Below are positions 9,781-19,064 of a stretch of 64,000 bases of DNA, in pieces. The stretch is from NCBI RefSeq assembly GCF_025515275.1, contig NZ_JAOPFU010000003.1:62001-126000 (forward strand), in the 5' to 3' direction. Positions within the stretch are counted from its first letter, which is position 1. The number at the start of each line of letters is the position of its first letter. The notes under the pieces were generated by a model. The model did no database searches. It saw nothing but the letters and a program-made list of their open reading frames with translations, and was not told the DNA's origin. The position numbers were made by a program, and so were the translations under genes. The stretch is from Catenovulum sp. 2E275 (GTDB taxonomy: Bacteria; Pseudomonadota; Gammaproteobacteria; Enterobacterales; Alteromonadaceae).

Positions 9781-9996
9781 ATGTCACAAACCAGCAAATT
9801 CTCAGATAACGATTTAGAAAAAGTTATTACCGCGATTAAAATTGCAATAGAAGTACAAAAAGCGCCAGCTACCTTATCCATGATGGCATTAGGGGAAACT
9901 TTAGCTGATATTATAAAAAATAACTTTAAACCAGAGCAGCAAGCGAGCATTGCTGCTCAATTTAGCAGAGCATTACAGGATTCAATTAAGGAATAA
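9781..9996 (+). CDS. yejL: UPF0352 protein YejL
   Basis: A 71-residue conserved cytoplasmic protein of unknown function. It matches YejL throughout, for example FSDNDLEKVI, KAPATLSMMALGETLADII and FSRALQDSIKE. It lies 9 bases before the lapC/yejM start, so the two genes form an operon and may be translationally coupled. Confidence 0.92.
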   Translation: MSQTSKFSDNDLEKVITAIKIAIEVQKAPATLSMMALGETLADIIKNNFKPEQQASIAAQFSRALQDSIKE

Positions 9997-10005
9997 TTTG
10001 CGTTT

Positions 10006-11541
10006 ATGCTATTAAATAAGGCAAGCCAGACAAAATCCAAACTTTATTCGTGGGGGCACTGGTTTAGTGTCAGCAACATGCTGTTTGGTTTTATTGTGGC
10101 AACTATTTACTGGTTTGCTGAGCCATTTCCAGCCAGCATCTTAAGCCAAATTTATTTAGTGGGTTATACAATTGGCCATATTGCCTTTCTATTTTTTATA
10201 GGCTATTTAATTTTTGTATTTCCGGTTACTTTAATTAATAAACCTAACTTGGCAAGGCCTTGGGCTGCATTTGTTGCCGCTTTGGGGCTCATTTTATTAT
10301 TTATTGATGCCTTGGTTTATTCGGTATACGGCTACCATTTAAATTTACTCTCGCTCGATTATATTCAGAACGATTTTGGTTTATTAACTCAAAACCTGCC
10401 AGCTGGTTTTAAAGCGGCTATTTTGGTGCTATTTATTGCAACCTTTGCGATTGAGCTTGTTTTAGCGAACGCGCTTTGGCGTAATATTGAAAAGTTTCGT
10501 CGGTTTTTTATTAATTTAAGAGTGATCCCTTTTGTGTTGGTTTGCTTTATTGGCGGACATTTAGGGCATATTTGGGCTGATTTAAATTTATACACTCAAA
10601 TTACTAAGCAAGATAATATGCTGCCATTATCGCAGCCTATGACAGCAAAAACGATTTTAAGCCAGTCTGGTTTAGTTGATTTAGATGAATATAAGCAGAA
10701 AAAAGAACTGACTTTTGATGTTTCCAGCCATTTAATTGCTCAACCCAAGTATCAGTTTAGTTGTTTAGCGCCTTTATCTAATTTAAATATAAAAGTGTTA
10801 TCAACCCAAGCCGACAATATAGAGCAACTGGTGATTGCTAAACGCTCTGCCGAACCCGGGATAGCCGTTGCTAAGCATTGGTCACCGGTCTCAGTTGATA
10901 ACGCGCTATTTGAATTGTTAACTGGCGTTCCGGCAATTTATCAGCAAAAAGTTGGACATATCAATGGTATTTTAGACAGTGCCTTAATCACAACAAATAC
11001 CAGTTTACGATTATCACCGATGGATTTAGCGAATAAACTAAATTTAAGTGAGTTTGCAGCGCAAAAACGTATCAGCGATGATAATTTATCTTTTGAGTTT
11101 AAACAGCTAGACAATCTAACCGAAGCGACTCGTTGGTTAACTTATGCTAATTACGATAATCAAATTGTGATTATATTAGCCAATGATCGACAGGCTTATG
11201 GCCGTATTATGGTTAAAGGCGAGTTAGTTTCATTGCCGGATCTAACCAGCAATTTTGATATTTTACCGACTATATTAGAAGGCTGGTTAGCCTGCTCATT
11301 TTATGCGGATTATCAAAAGTTTGGTCATAACTTATTTTCTGTGCCTGTTGGGGCTGCTTGGTTAGTGACAGCAGATAAAAATAATATTTATGTCTGGTCT
11401 AATAATACCAATACCCGAATACAAGGCGATGGACAAATGCAAAGTTATAGCCTGCAAACTGGAGAGCTGGTTGATGCACCCGCAACCTCAACATTAATTC
11501 GTGCAATTAACCATTTAAAGCGCAATTTGGTTGATAAATAA
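10006..11541 (+). CDS. lapC: Inner-membrane LPS regulator LapC (YejM/PbgA), short form
   Basis: In E. coli LapC senses periplasmic LPS and antagonises LapB, which stabilises LpxC. This 511-residue version keeps the DUF3413 membrane part: five helices within residues 15-200, with SWGHWFSVSNML, the HLNLLSLDYIQND loop and IWADLNLYTQITKQDNMLPLSQPMTA. The periplasmic sulfatase-like part is about 75 residues shorter than in E. coli (586) and has lost the recognisable LLITVDGL strand, which reads NIKVLSTQADNIEQLVI here. End landmarks such as AAWLVTADKNNIYVWSNN remain. It is therefore a degenerate, non-catalytic sulfatase fold. A likely Shine-Dalgarno (AAGGA) lies within the yejL 3' end. Confidence 0.9.
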   Translation: MLLNKASQTKSKLYSWGHWFSVSNMLFGFIVATIYWFAEPFPASILSQIYLVGYTIGHIAFLFFIGYLIFVFPVTLINKPNLARPWAAFVAALGLILLFIDALVYSVYGYHLNLLSLDYIQNDFGLLTQNLPAGFKAAILVLFIATFAIELVLANALWRNIEKFRRFFINLRVIPFVLVCFIGGHLGHIWADLNLYTQITKQDNMLPLSQPMTAKTILSQSGLVDLDEYKQKKELTFDVSSHLIAQPKYQFSCLAPLSNLNIKVLSTQADNIEQLVIAKRSAEPGIAVAKHWSPVSVDNALFELLTGVPAIYQQKVGHINGILDSALITTNTSLRLSPMDLANKLNLSEFAAQKRISDDNLSFEFKQLDNLTEATRWLTYANYDNQIVIILANDRQAYGRIMVKGELVSLPDLTSNFDILPTILEGWLACSFYADYQKFGHNLFSVPVGAAWLVTADKNNIYVWSNNTNTRIQGDGQMQSYSLQTGELVDAPATSTLIRAINHLKRNLVDK

Positions 11542-11619
11542 GCAAACAGATTAATTTACTTTTCTAATAATAATTAAATACTTGCATTAGCTAAGTATTT
11601 AATTATTATTGCAGCCAGT

Positions 11620-11696
11620 CGGATTGTAGCGCAGCCTGGTAGCGCACTGTCATGGGGTGTCAGGGGTCGGAGGTTCGAATCCTCTCAATCCGACCA
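11620..11696 (+). tRNA. tRNA-Pro (anticodon GGG)
   Basis: A 77-base cloverleaf with encoded CCA. The acceptor arms are 11620-11626 and 11686-11692, the D-arm 11629-11645 and the T-arm carries GGTTCGAAT. The anticodon arm is 11647-11663 with GGG at 11654-11656. It matches E. coli proL, including the T.T mismatch in the anticodon stem. A recombinase relic lies about 150 bases downstream. Confidence 0.95.
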
Positions 11697-12361
11697 ATTA
11701 ATTAACTGATAATAAACGGATTTATTCTTAGTTAATCACTTTATTTAAAACTACATTCTCACATCGTTTCCATATCATTACTATTATTTATACAATATTT
11801 AATGTTTCTGGTTTTAACCGACTTCCCCCAGCTGTTACCTCAACCTATTCAATATGCTCACGCTGATAAATCTTAGTTGGTTTTGCATTTGTATGTGCTG
11901 CACGTGATTGTGAGTTATAACCAGCTTCGGTAAATAAGTGAATGTCGTGGAAAGTAGGACGGCTCGTTTATCCAGTTCTTAGCGTATTCCTAGATCGTCC
12001 CTTATTTTTGAAAATACCTTGCTAATATTTGTGCAACCATACTGGCTTAGATCAGTTTAATTTTTTGTAATTTAATTGTGCTAATTTGTTTGGTTAATAT
12101 ATCTTAATTTTGACTTTGATTTTTATTTTAAATTAACTTGTTATAAATTGTTTTTATATTTTTAAATAACTGTTTTATAGGTATTTTATTTTAAAGTTAT
12201 TTTTGTTTTTGGGTTTTATTTGGTGTTATTTTGCTTTGTTAGGGTTTAAAATATAGCGCGTTTAAGTTGGGTAGTTTATTAAGCCTTTATTTTATGGTTT
12301 TATCTTTAAATTGCTCATAGGTTAAATTAATTTTAGGCTGATTGCCGATGGTATATTTTAA
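11697..12361. other. AT-rich gene-free stretch after tRNA-Pro
   Basis: About 665 bases without an intact gene. It holds the recombinase relic at 11845-11983. The rest, especially 12050-12350, is very AT-rich with long T runs and no recognisable feature. It looks like a decayed insertion scar next to the tRNA. Confidence 0.5.
11845..11983 (-). pseudogene. Relic of a tyrosine-recombinase (integrase) C-terminus
   Basis: On the minus strand 11961 to 11845 reads RPTFHDIHLFTEAGYNSQ, then SRAAHTNAKPTKIYQREHIE and a stop. This resembles the C-terminal catalytic end of phage-type tyrosine recombinases: PTFHEIR, then LLGHTDAKMTxxY. The catalytic Arg after HDI has become His, and the segment between the two motifs is shortened. 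The coding trace upstream (AKNWINE at 11983-11963) is in another frame, so there is at least one frameshift. The motif order and the stop position fit an integrase. The call is inference from motifs, not a full alignment. Confidence 0.5.
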
Positions 12362-12571
12362 ATGAAAAAGGTTTTAGTTCACACGTTTGTATTGGTTAGT
12401 TTTGTTTTTAGCTGTGTTTCTATCAGCATGCCCTCTGATGCTTTTAAAACCAAAGAAAAACAAGAGCAGGTTAAACCTGAGAAAAAGTCAGCAGTAATTT
12501 TAGATACTTTAACACCTAATATGCTACATAACGAATTACCAATGATATGGTCATATAGCGACCTATATTAA
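12362..12571 (+). CDS. Small predicted exported protein
   Basis: A 69-residue reading frame. It starts with MKKVLVHTFVLVSFVFSCVS, a signal-peptide-like segment, followed by a Lys/Glu-rich stretch and a polar tail. I do not recognise the family. A clear terminator 40 bases downstream and the signal peptide favour a real gene. The lack of a good Shine-Dalgarno argues against it. Confidence 0.4.
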   Translation: MKKVLVHTFVLVSFVFSCVSISMPSDAFKTKEKQEQVKPEKKSAVILDTLTPNMLHNELPMIWSYSDLY

Positions 12572-12613
12572 GCTTTATTATATAATTTTAATTTAACCGT
12601 TAAAAATTGATTG

Positions 12614-12636
12614 AACCCGGTAATGCCGGGTTTTTT
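12614..12636 (+). terminator. Terminator after the small exported protein gene
   Basis: A 7-bp stem (12614-12620 with 12626-12632) with a 5-base loop, running into six T residues. Confidence 0.85.
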
Positions 12637-12800
12637 ATTATATGAATCCACACAGGATACAGCCCACTATTGCCTTGGATTTTTTTGGCTCTGTTAGATG
12701 TTCATTTTAGTGGTGTTTTAGTTTTATAGTTGCCCCCTAAGTTTACTTATCTCTTTCATTTCGTATTCATTGACTCAGCCATAAAAATAAAATAAATTAA

Positions 12801-12816
12801 CTGTATTTATATACAG
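12801..12816. promoter_or_regulatory. LexA (SOS) box of dinB
   Basis: CTGTATTTATATACAG fits the gammaproteobacterial LexA consensus CTG-N10-CAG with an AT-rich centre. It ends 15 bases before the dinB start, so it probably overlaps the promoter or the transcript start. Confidence 0.88.
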
Positions 12817-12831
12817 TTTTTTGGTGGCTAA

Positions 12832-13923
12832 ATGCAATCGGGTAGAAAAATCATTCATGTCGACATGGACTGCTTTTTTGCTGCGGTTGAAATGCGTGAA
12901 AATCCTAAATTAAAACACTTACCTCTAGCGGTTGGCGGTTCTAGCGACAGGCGTGGAGTTATCTCAACTTGTAACTATATTGCCAGAAAGTATGGGATTC
13001 ATTCGGCTATGGCAACCGCCAGAGCATTTAAACTATGCCCTGATTTAGTTTTGGTTTCCGGCAATATGGCTTTGTATAAAAGCATTTCTAATCAAATAAA
13101 AGACATTTTTTTACGCTACAGCGAAATCATTGAACCATTATCTTTAGATGAAGCGTTTATTGATGTGAGTAACAGCCCGTTTTATCAGGGGAGTGCAACC
13201 TTGATCGCCCAAGCGATACGGCGTGATATTGTTAACGAGACCGGATTAACCGCTTCAGCCGGTGTGGCCCCTAATAAGTTTCTTGCCAAGATAGCCAGTG
13301 AAGAAAATAAACCAGATGGTTTATTTGTGATTACACCGCAAGAGGTTAGCCGATTTATTGATAAGTTAGATTTAAAAAAGATCCCGGGAGTCGGTAAAGC
13401 GACACTGGAAAAATTACATAAGTTTGGCTTATATACCGCTAAAGATGTAAGAGCTTACGATAAGGTAATATTAGAGCAGCACTTTGGTAAGTTTGCAGCT
13501 AATTTAGTTGAGCGTTGTTTTGGTATTGATGACAGAGCGGTTAAAACTGAGCGGATTAGAAAATCAATTGGTGTTGAACATACATTTGCAAGTGATTTAA
13601 CTTTGTTGACTCAAGCTGAAAGTTATTTACCTAAGTTATATCAAGAACTGAATTTTAGGCTAAATAAAGCCAAAAAATTAGGGCAAGTGAATAAACTGGG
13701 TATTAAATTAAAATTTGATGACTTTCAGCAAACGACTCTCGAGAGTCGTTTGTATAAAGCAGAGCGGGGTTTTAAGCTTGAGTCCTTTAAAACGCTGCTT
13801 AATCAAGCGTGGCAAAGACGCCAAGGACGTAATATTAGATTGATTGGGTTAAATGTAGGTCTAAATTATAATCAGCTTCATCTATGCACCCTTCCAATCC
13901 AATACGAATTTAATTTTTCATAA
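12832..13923 (+). CDS. dinB: DNA polymerase IV
   Basis: A Y-family translesion DNA polymerase. The 363 residues include the N-terminal catalytic motif HVDMDCFFAAVEMRENP (D11), the second site SLDEAFIDV, the VISTCNYIARKYGI finger segment, the helix-hairpin-helix KKIPGVGKATLEKLHKFGL, and the C-terminal little-finger domain. It is close to the E. coli length (351). It is preceded by a LexA box, so it should be induced by DNA damage. It appears monocistronic. Confidence 0.96.
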   Translation: MQSGRKIIHVDMDCFFAAVEMRENPKLKHLPLAVGGSSDRRGVISTCNYIARKYGIHSAMATARAFKLCPDLVLVSGNMALYKSISNQIKDIFLRYSEIIEPLSLDEAFIDVSNSPFYQGSATLIAQAIRRDIVNETGLTASAGVAPNKFLAKIASEENKPDGLFVITPQEVSRFIDKLDLKKIPGVGKATLEKLHKFGLYTAKDVRAYDKVILEQHFGKFAANLVERCFGIDDRAVKTERIRKSIGVEHTFASDLTLLTQAESYLPKLYQELNFRLNKAKKLGQVNKLGIKLKFDDFQQTTLESRLYKAERGFKLESFKTLLNQAWQRRQGRNIRLIGLNVGLNYNQLHLCTLPIQYEFNFS

Positions 13924-14196
13924 GGAATGGCAAAGCGATTTAAGTTTATTCTTGTGCTTCTAGGTTTCACCTTTCTTATTGGTTGAATTTTTATACATAG
14001 ATTCTAATCATTTTATGTTTAATATTAGGGTGTTAATGTTTTTCTTGTTTCGTTTTGTTGTTGTTTTGGGTGTTTGTTGTTTGATAGTTGTTAAAAATAA
14101 TTGCAAGGGAAAAAGTGCGAACAATGTCTCATTTTTATTGTAATATTAAGGGGCAGTTATTTTTGGAAGTAGTTTTAACAAGGTGAGGGTAAAAAC

Positions 14197-17100
14197 ATGA
14201 AACTAATCAAATCAACCATTACAGCAGCGATTTTAGCTGGTTTAGCGGGCTGTGGTGGTGGAAGTAGTTCTGATAGTAATGATACTGATGGTAACGGTGG
14301 TGGCAATACAACTGGCGGTGAGATTATTATTTCGGGTACAGTGACTAAAGGCACGATGAAGCAAGCAAGCGTTGTTGCGTTTAAACTTGAAAACTCACAA
14401 TGGTCTGTTATTCCTGACAGTGAAATTAAAACCGAAACAGGGATGATAACCGACGACAATGGTTTTTATAGTTTTAGCGTACCTGAGTATTCAGGACCTG
14501 TTAAAGTTGAGTTGCAAGCTAATGAAAATACTAAGATGGTTTGTGATGCGGTAGACGGCTGCGGTGCGGTTCCATTTGGATCTGATATTGACTTAAATTC
14601 AACAGCTCCTGATTTTACATTATCATCTATTTCTAATATTACCGCCTCTGATGAACAAATTACATTAAACGTTTCAGCTTTAACTCATATTTCTAGCGAG
14701 CTAATAACAGCAAATTTAGATTTGTTAGATGCTACAACAATACAACAGCAAAACTCAAAAATTGCTAATGCATTTGGGGTTTCAGGTAATATTACTACCT
14801 TAACATCTACTAAAATCATCGGAAGTGATGGTGCTTCTGTTGATAGTGCAAGTGTTATTGATGCGGCTAAAAACAAGCAAGCAGAGTTAAAATATGCTTT
14901 GGTTAATGCGGGGATTGCAAATGCGTTATTTAAAGCAACAAGCGATAGTAAAGATATTACCACTTTATTAGCTGAAGCGACTCAAGATATTGTTAATGCG
15001 GGTGGTACCATTGCGGTTAAGCCAAATGATACTAATAGCACTTTTGAGCTAACTACTAATGATGTTTTAGAAGCAGCAGCTAAAACATCCAGTGATAAAT
15101 TAAAACCAGCAATTAGCAGTGATACCGAAGCTAGTGATAACTTATCTGTTATCGAAACTGAGGTGATTAGTGATAAAACTCAAAAAGAGCAAGAAGCAGG
15201 TGAAGATGGACGTATTGATCCGGATTCAGATGGTGAACCTGTTGGGGCAACACCAGTAGAGAAAGCTAAAGCTATGGTGAATGATGTTAGGTTATTAACT
15301 CAGTTATTAGGTGTGCAGGCAACTAGTAATGAAACTGCAGGTTTTATCCCCCAAGTTGAAGCCTACGAAACATTATTACTTGATGCCAATGATATGGTTG
15401 CTCAAGAAGCGCAAAGTTTTGAGTTATTGCAGAAAATTGAAACTGTATTATCAATGATAAATGTGGCAGATGGTGATGCTATTGAAGACGGTGATATCAC
15501 TGCAAAAACTTATAATGTTGCAGACTTTGATGCAAGTTTATCTGGTAGCATTTCATTTAATGCAGAAACTATGTTATTCAGCGTTACAAATGTTATGCCT
15601 GTAGCGACAACTTCAGGTGCAACTTCTGCCAGAGCTGATGCTGCAGAATTTATTTCGAAAGCGAATTTAACTGCAAAAATTAATGGATTTGAGTCAGATG
15701 ATAGTGGTCAAGAGTTCAGTATTGCTTTAAATGGTGTGATAAGCAGTGAAAATGCATTAATCAAACTTGGTAGTGAAACTGAAAGTAGCATCTTTTCAGT
15801 TAAAACAAAAAAAGTAATTACATTGGATGATTTGGATAGCGCAGTTGATCTTGACTATCAAATTGAAGAAATTAGAGCTGATTTATATGTAAATATAGAG
15901 CAGGCTGAAACAACTGAAATTACAAATCCTATCGCCTTTAGTGGTAAATTAAAGGCAACCATCGTTCCTCAGTTAGAATGGAGAATCAATCAAGCTTGGG
16001 ATGATGAAACTTATTTTTATGTGTCTAAAGAAGAGGTGGCATTACCAGAAATGTTGACTTTAAGTGGAGATTTTTCATCCTCACAAGGGGAAAGTATTTC
16101 TGCTTCATTAACTGTAAATATTACTAATGCCCGAGATTTTGAATCTAGTAGTTTCGAAGGTATTGGAGAAGAAGTCGCCAATATTGGGTCAGTTACCGTT
16201 GGTGAAGATCAAAAAACAATAGAGTTTAGTTTACCTACCGCTACTGATGTCGTTTCACTTTCGGGCTCTTTCGATGGTGATTCATCCAATTGGGTAACCC
16301 ATTTTACGATTACTCATGCTGATAATTCGGTAACTAATGAGTATGAATCTTTCTCTGAAATACAGTTAGACGAAATTAATACTCGTTATGTATATACTTA
16401 TGTTGTAGCTGAAGCAGGTGAAGATTCAGTATGGGCTGAACAATTAGTTATTGAGCCTACTCAGGATTATTTTGAGGTATACTTTATTGAAAATATTGAA
16501 GTCAATGTAAATGACTACCTTGGCGATGGCGGTATTTTAAAGCAAGCTGATGGTTCTACATTAATGTTAAATGGCGATTTTAGGTGGGAAGGGACTACAG
16601 CCTCGCTTGATGATTTTATTGAATACTCATACTTATCAGAAGATTTATTTAGCTTTGGAGATCCTAGAGAAATTAATAATATATCGGAGTTGGTTTCGCG
16701 AGCTCAGTCTAATCACCCTGAATATTTCTTTTTCAATTTAGCTGATATTGGAAAAGTACAACTTCAACCTCTTGATTACACACCTGGATTATCAAATAGC
16801 CTGAATGGTTATAATATAAGTGGGGTAGTTAATGATGCTGTGAGTATTACCTTAAATTCAGATAATACTCAGTTAGATGTTGACATTGCTAGCGGTGATT
16901 TCAGCTACTCAGAACAATTTGAGTCAACTTCTAACAACAACTTCACTTATACTTTTACTCAGACGGGGCAAAGTGCTTATGATAGATATCAGGATAAATA
17001 TGAGTTATCAACTTCACCTGTGAACTCGATTAATAATGCTGATATGTTGAGCTTTATTAAGTCGTCATCTTGGTCAGATGGTACGAACTGGACTATTCAT

Positions 17101-17895
17101 TATGCATATAAGGGTACAGCAACACCAATAGATGATAATAGTGATGGTTCTGTAGATAGTTACCAAATCCAAGGTTATGATTGTTGGTTAAACCCTGCTG
17201 AAACTCACCTTGATAATTGCTCTTGGTCTCCGAATAATGATTATAGTGTTTCGGCTGATGATTTTGAGATCTGGTGGTATCCAGAAAATATTACAGATGT
17301 TGTCGACGCTAGTCGTTTTTATAGTAAAGCTAGCTATTATAGTTATATAGATAATATTGGTGGCGTTTATGTAGGTAATATTGATTTTGATAGTTTAAAA
17401 GCTACTAAATCACTTACTTTAGATGCTTATGTTGATCCTTATTCTATCTCAGAAGATACAGCATTTGAAACAGAGTCAAATTATCTCAATTTAGCAGCGA
17501 CAATAAATGTTAGTTTAACTGTTGATGATTATGATGTTCAGTTAAACCTATCTGGCACTAGGAATGGATTGGAAAGCGGGATATTTAATTTAGGTTTTAC
17601 CTACGAGTTAGCTGATAACAATGGTATTCGTAATTTAGACTTAATGATTAATTCAGCTGATGAAGACGAAGATGGAGATATTGGAAAAGCAACATTAACC
17701 AATAATTCGGGTGTTAAAATTGAATTAAACTCTGCAACGAGCTTTGAACAGGCAAGCGCAGAGTCAGAAGATTCAGATGTAACTATCGGTGTTATTACGG
17801 TTGATGGTGAAGACGTAGGTGAAATCTATTATCGTCCGGCTAATGGTATGTATTCGGTTGAATATTCAGACGATACAATGGAAACATTAAATTAA
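14197..17895 (+). CDS. Very large Asp-rich surface-type lipoprotein
   Basis: A 1232-residue lipoprotein. The signal MKLIKSTITAAILAGLAGC has lipobox L16-A17-G18-C19 with Gly at +2, followed by a Gly/Ser/Asp/Asn linker to about residue 45. Residues 46-110 look like a carboxypeptidase-regulatory-type beta domain (ISGTVTKGTMKQASVVAF, then DNGFYSFSVPEYSGPVKVEL). A helical part follows to about 340, then many beta-rich segments. The protein is strongly acidic, with Asp-rich stretches such as SADEDEDGDIG that could bind calcium. No enzyme motif is recognised. It follows a good Shine-Dalgarno (AAGGTGAGG), and a terminator separates it from the downstream barrel gene. Confidence 0.85.
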   Translation: MKLIKSTITAAILAGLAGCGGGSSSDSNDTDGNGGGNTTGGEIIISGTVTKGTMKQASVVAFKLENSQWSVIPDSEIKTETGMITDDNGFYSFSVPEYSGPVKVELQANENTKMVCDAVDGCGAVPFGSDIDLNSTAPDFTLSSISNITASDEQITLNVSALTHISSELITANLDLLDATTIQQQNSKIANAFGVSGNITTLTSTKIIGSDGASVDSASVIDAAKNKQAELKYALVNAGIANALFKATSDSKDITTLLAEATQDIVNAGGTIAVKPNDTNSTFELTTNDVLEAAAKTSSDKLKPAISSDTEASDNLSVIETEVISDKTQKEQEAGEDGRIDPDSDGEPVGATPVEKAKAMVNDVRLLTQLLGVQATSNETAGFIPQVEAYETLLLDANDMVAQEAQSFELLQKIETVLSMINVADGDAIEDGDITAKTYNVADFDASLSGSISFNAETMLFSVTNVMPVATTSGATSARADAAEFISKANLTAKINGFESDDSGQEFSIALNGVISSENALIKLGSETESSIFSVKTKKVITLDDLDSAVDLDYQIEEIRADLYVNIEQAETTEITNPIAFSGKLKATIVPQLEWRINQAWDDETYFYVSKEEVALPEMLTLSGDFSSSQGESISASLTVNITNARDFESSSFEGIGEEVANIGSVTVGEDQKTIEFSLPTATDVVSLSGSFDGDSSNWVTHFTITHADNSVTNEYESFSEIQLDEINTRYVYTYVVAEAGEDSVWAEQLVIEPTQDYFEVYFIENIEVNVNDYLGDGGILKQADGSTLMLNGDFRWEGTTASLDDFIEYSYLSEDLFSFGDPREINNISELVSRAQSNHPEYFFFNLADIGKVQLQPLDYTPGLSNSLNGYNISGVVNDAVSITLNSDNTQLDVDIASGDFSYSEQFESTSNNNFTYTFTQTGQSAYDRYQDKYELSTSPVNSINNADMLSFIKSSSWSDGTNWTIHYAYKGTATPIDDNSDGSVDSYQIQGYDCWLNPAETHLDNCSWSPNNDYSVSADDFEIWWYPENITDVVDASRFYSKASYYSYIDNIGGVYVGNIDFDSLKATKSLTLDAYVDPYSISEDTAFETESNYLNLAATINVSLTVDDYDVQLNLSGTRNGLESGIFNLGFTYELADNNGIRNLDLMINSADEDEDGDIGKATLTNNSGVKIELNSATSFEQASAESEDSDVTIGVITVDGEDVGEIYYRPANGMYSVEYSDDTMETLN

Positions 17896-17917
17896 TTTAA
17901 TGAGCTTTCCTGATTTT

Positions 17918-17945
17918 AAAATGCCAGCTTTGCTGGCATTTTTTA
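17918..17945 (+). terminator. Terminator of the large lipoprotein gene
   Basis: An 11-bp stem (17918-17928 with 17932-17942) with a 3-base loop, followed by T residues. Partial read-through to the gene starting at 17976 is possible. Confidence 0.88.
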
Positions 17946-17975
17946 TGGATAACATATAAGGCGACTTAAAACGGA

Positions 17976-19058
17976 ATGACTTTAAAAAAAATACTTATTT
18001 TAGCTGCTTTTATAAGTTGTACGCTACCGGTTCATGCGCAATCAAAATTTGGACTAATGGTATCTTCAAACTCTTTTTCAAATGCTTTACCAATTAAAGA
18101 GTTGGTTGAAGATGAATGGAAAAGTAGACCAGAAAAAGAGGCTGATTTGGCTTATACAACCAATTTAGCCGGCTTTGAATATCAGTATCATAATTGGTAT
18201 TTTTCAGCCACTAAAAGGCTTGATCTAATTGCGGATACCAACCCTGATACGGTATTAGCTTTATATCAGGATAAAATGGATCTGGATTTTAGCGCTAACA
18301 AAACCTACCAGCTTAATATTCATTTAAAACATATTGAAGCCAGTCAATTATCTGCTGGATATCAGTATCAAATGGATAATTTAATATTACTGACCATTGT
18401 TTCGTATATTCAGTTTGAAACCATGCGCGAAAGTCAGTTGGCCGGTGAGGTTTCAATTAATGACGAGCAAGCTTTTTCAGGTCAAGTTTCTTTCACCGAA
18501 TATTACACAGATAAAAACTTATTAAAACGACCCTATAAAGGATGGAATCGGCAAGGTGAGGGGGCGAGTTTAAGTTTTAAATTAAATTATCAAATAGAGC
18601 AGTTTAACTTTCAATTAAATGTATGGGATTTGTTTAGTCATTTAAAAATAAATGAAACTGGCTATAGCGGCGGTACTTTTGATACCCAAAGTAGTTATCG
18701 TCCAGAGTTAGGTTTAAATAGCATTGGGCCTTTATTTAAAGGCTGGGAAAGTGAACAGGATGCTAAACTTAAACTCAATCGCCGACTGGAAGCTGGGCTG
18801 GATTATCAAACAGATTATTTTAATAATGTAGAACTTAACGCTGATTTTGAGCACTTTGCAAATCATAACCGTATTTGGTTTGGGGCAAGCAAACCGGTGA
18901 ATACAGTTAAATATCAATTGATGTTTGACCCGATTAATTTAACCCCTCAGTTAGGATTAAAATCCAAATATGTCGATTTTAACTTAGCAATGGACTCAGC
19001 CAATATTAATAAAGCGAAGCAGATTAAGCTCAACTTAAATTTATTTTATACTTGGTAG
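17976..19058 (+). CDS. Predicted outer-membrane barrel protein next to the large lipoprotein
   Basis: A 360-residue exported protein with a signal peptide (MTLKKILILAAFISCTLPVHA, cleaved before QSKFGLM). The rest alternates polar and hydrophobic residues in strands (YHNWYFSATKRL, QLSAGYQYQMD, FNVELNADFEHF-like). It ends in LNLNLFYTW, with aromatic residues at the C-terminus as in barrels. I do not recognise the family. It lies 80 bases after the giant lipoprotein, behind a terminator, so a functional link is only suggested by position. Confidence 0.65.
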   Translation: MTLKKILILAAFISCTLPVHAQSKFGLMVSSNSFSNALPIKELVEDEWKSRPEKEADLAYTTNLAGFEYQYHNWYFSATKRLDLIADTNPDTVLALYQDKMDLDFSANKTYQLNIHLKHIEASQLSAGYQYQMDNLILLTIVSYIQFETMRESQLAGEVSINDEQAFSGQVSFTEYYTDKNLLKRPYKGWNRQGEGASLSFKLNYQIEQFNFQLNVWDLFSHLKINETGYSGGTFDTQSSYRPELGLNSIGPLFKGWESEQDAKLKLNRRLEAGLDYQTDYFNNVELNADFEHFANHNRIWFGASKPVNTVKYQLMFDPINLTPQLGLKSKYVDFNLAMDSANINKAKQIKLNLNLFYTW

Positions 19059-19064
19059 TTTATT

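Noticed and set aside
14175-14459. Antisense open frame over the start of the large lipoprotein gene
   Set aside because: It runs opposite a clear lipoprotein signal and linker. Its hydrophobic, Pro-rich content is what the low-complexity Gly/Asp/Ser codons give on the other strand.
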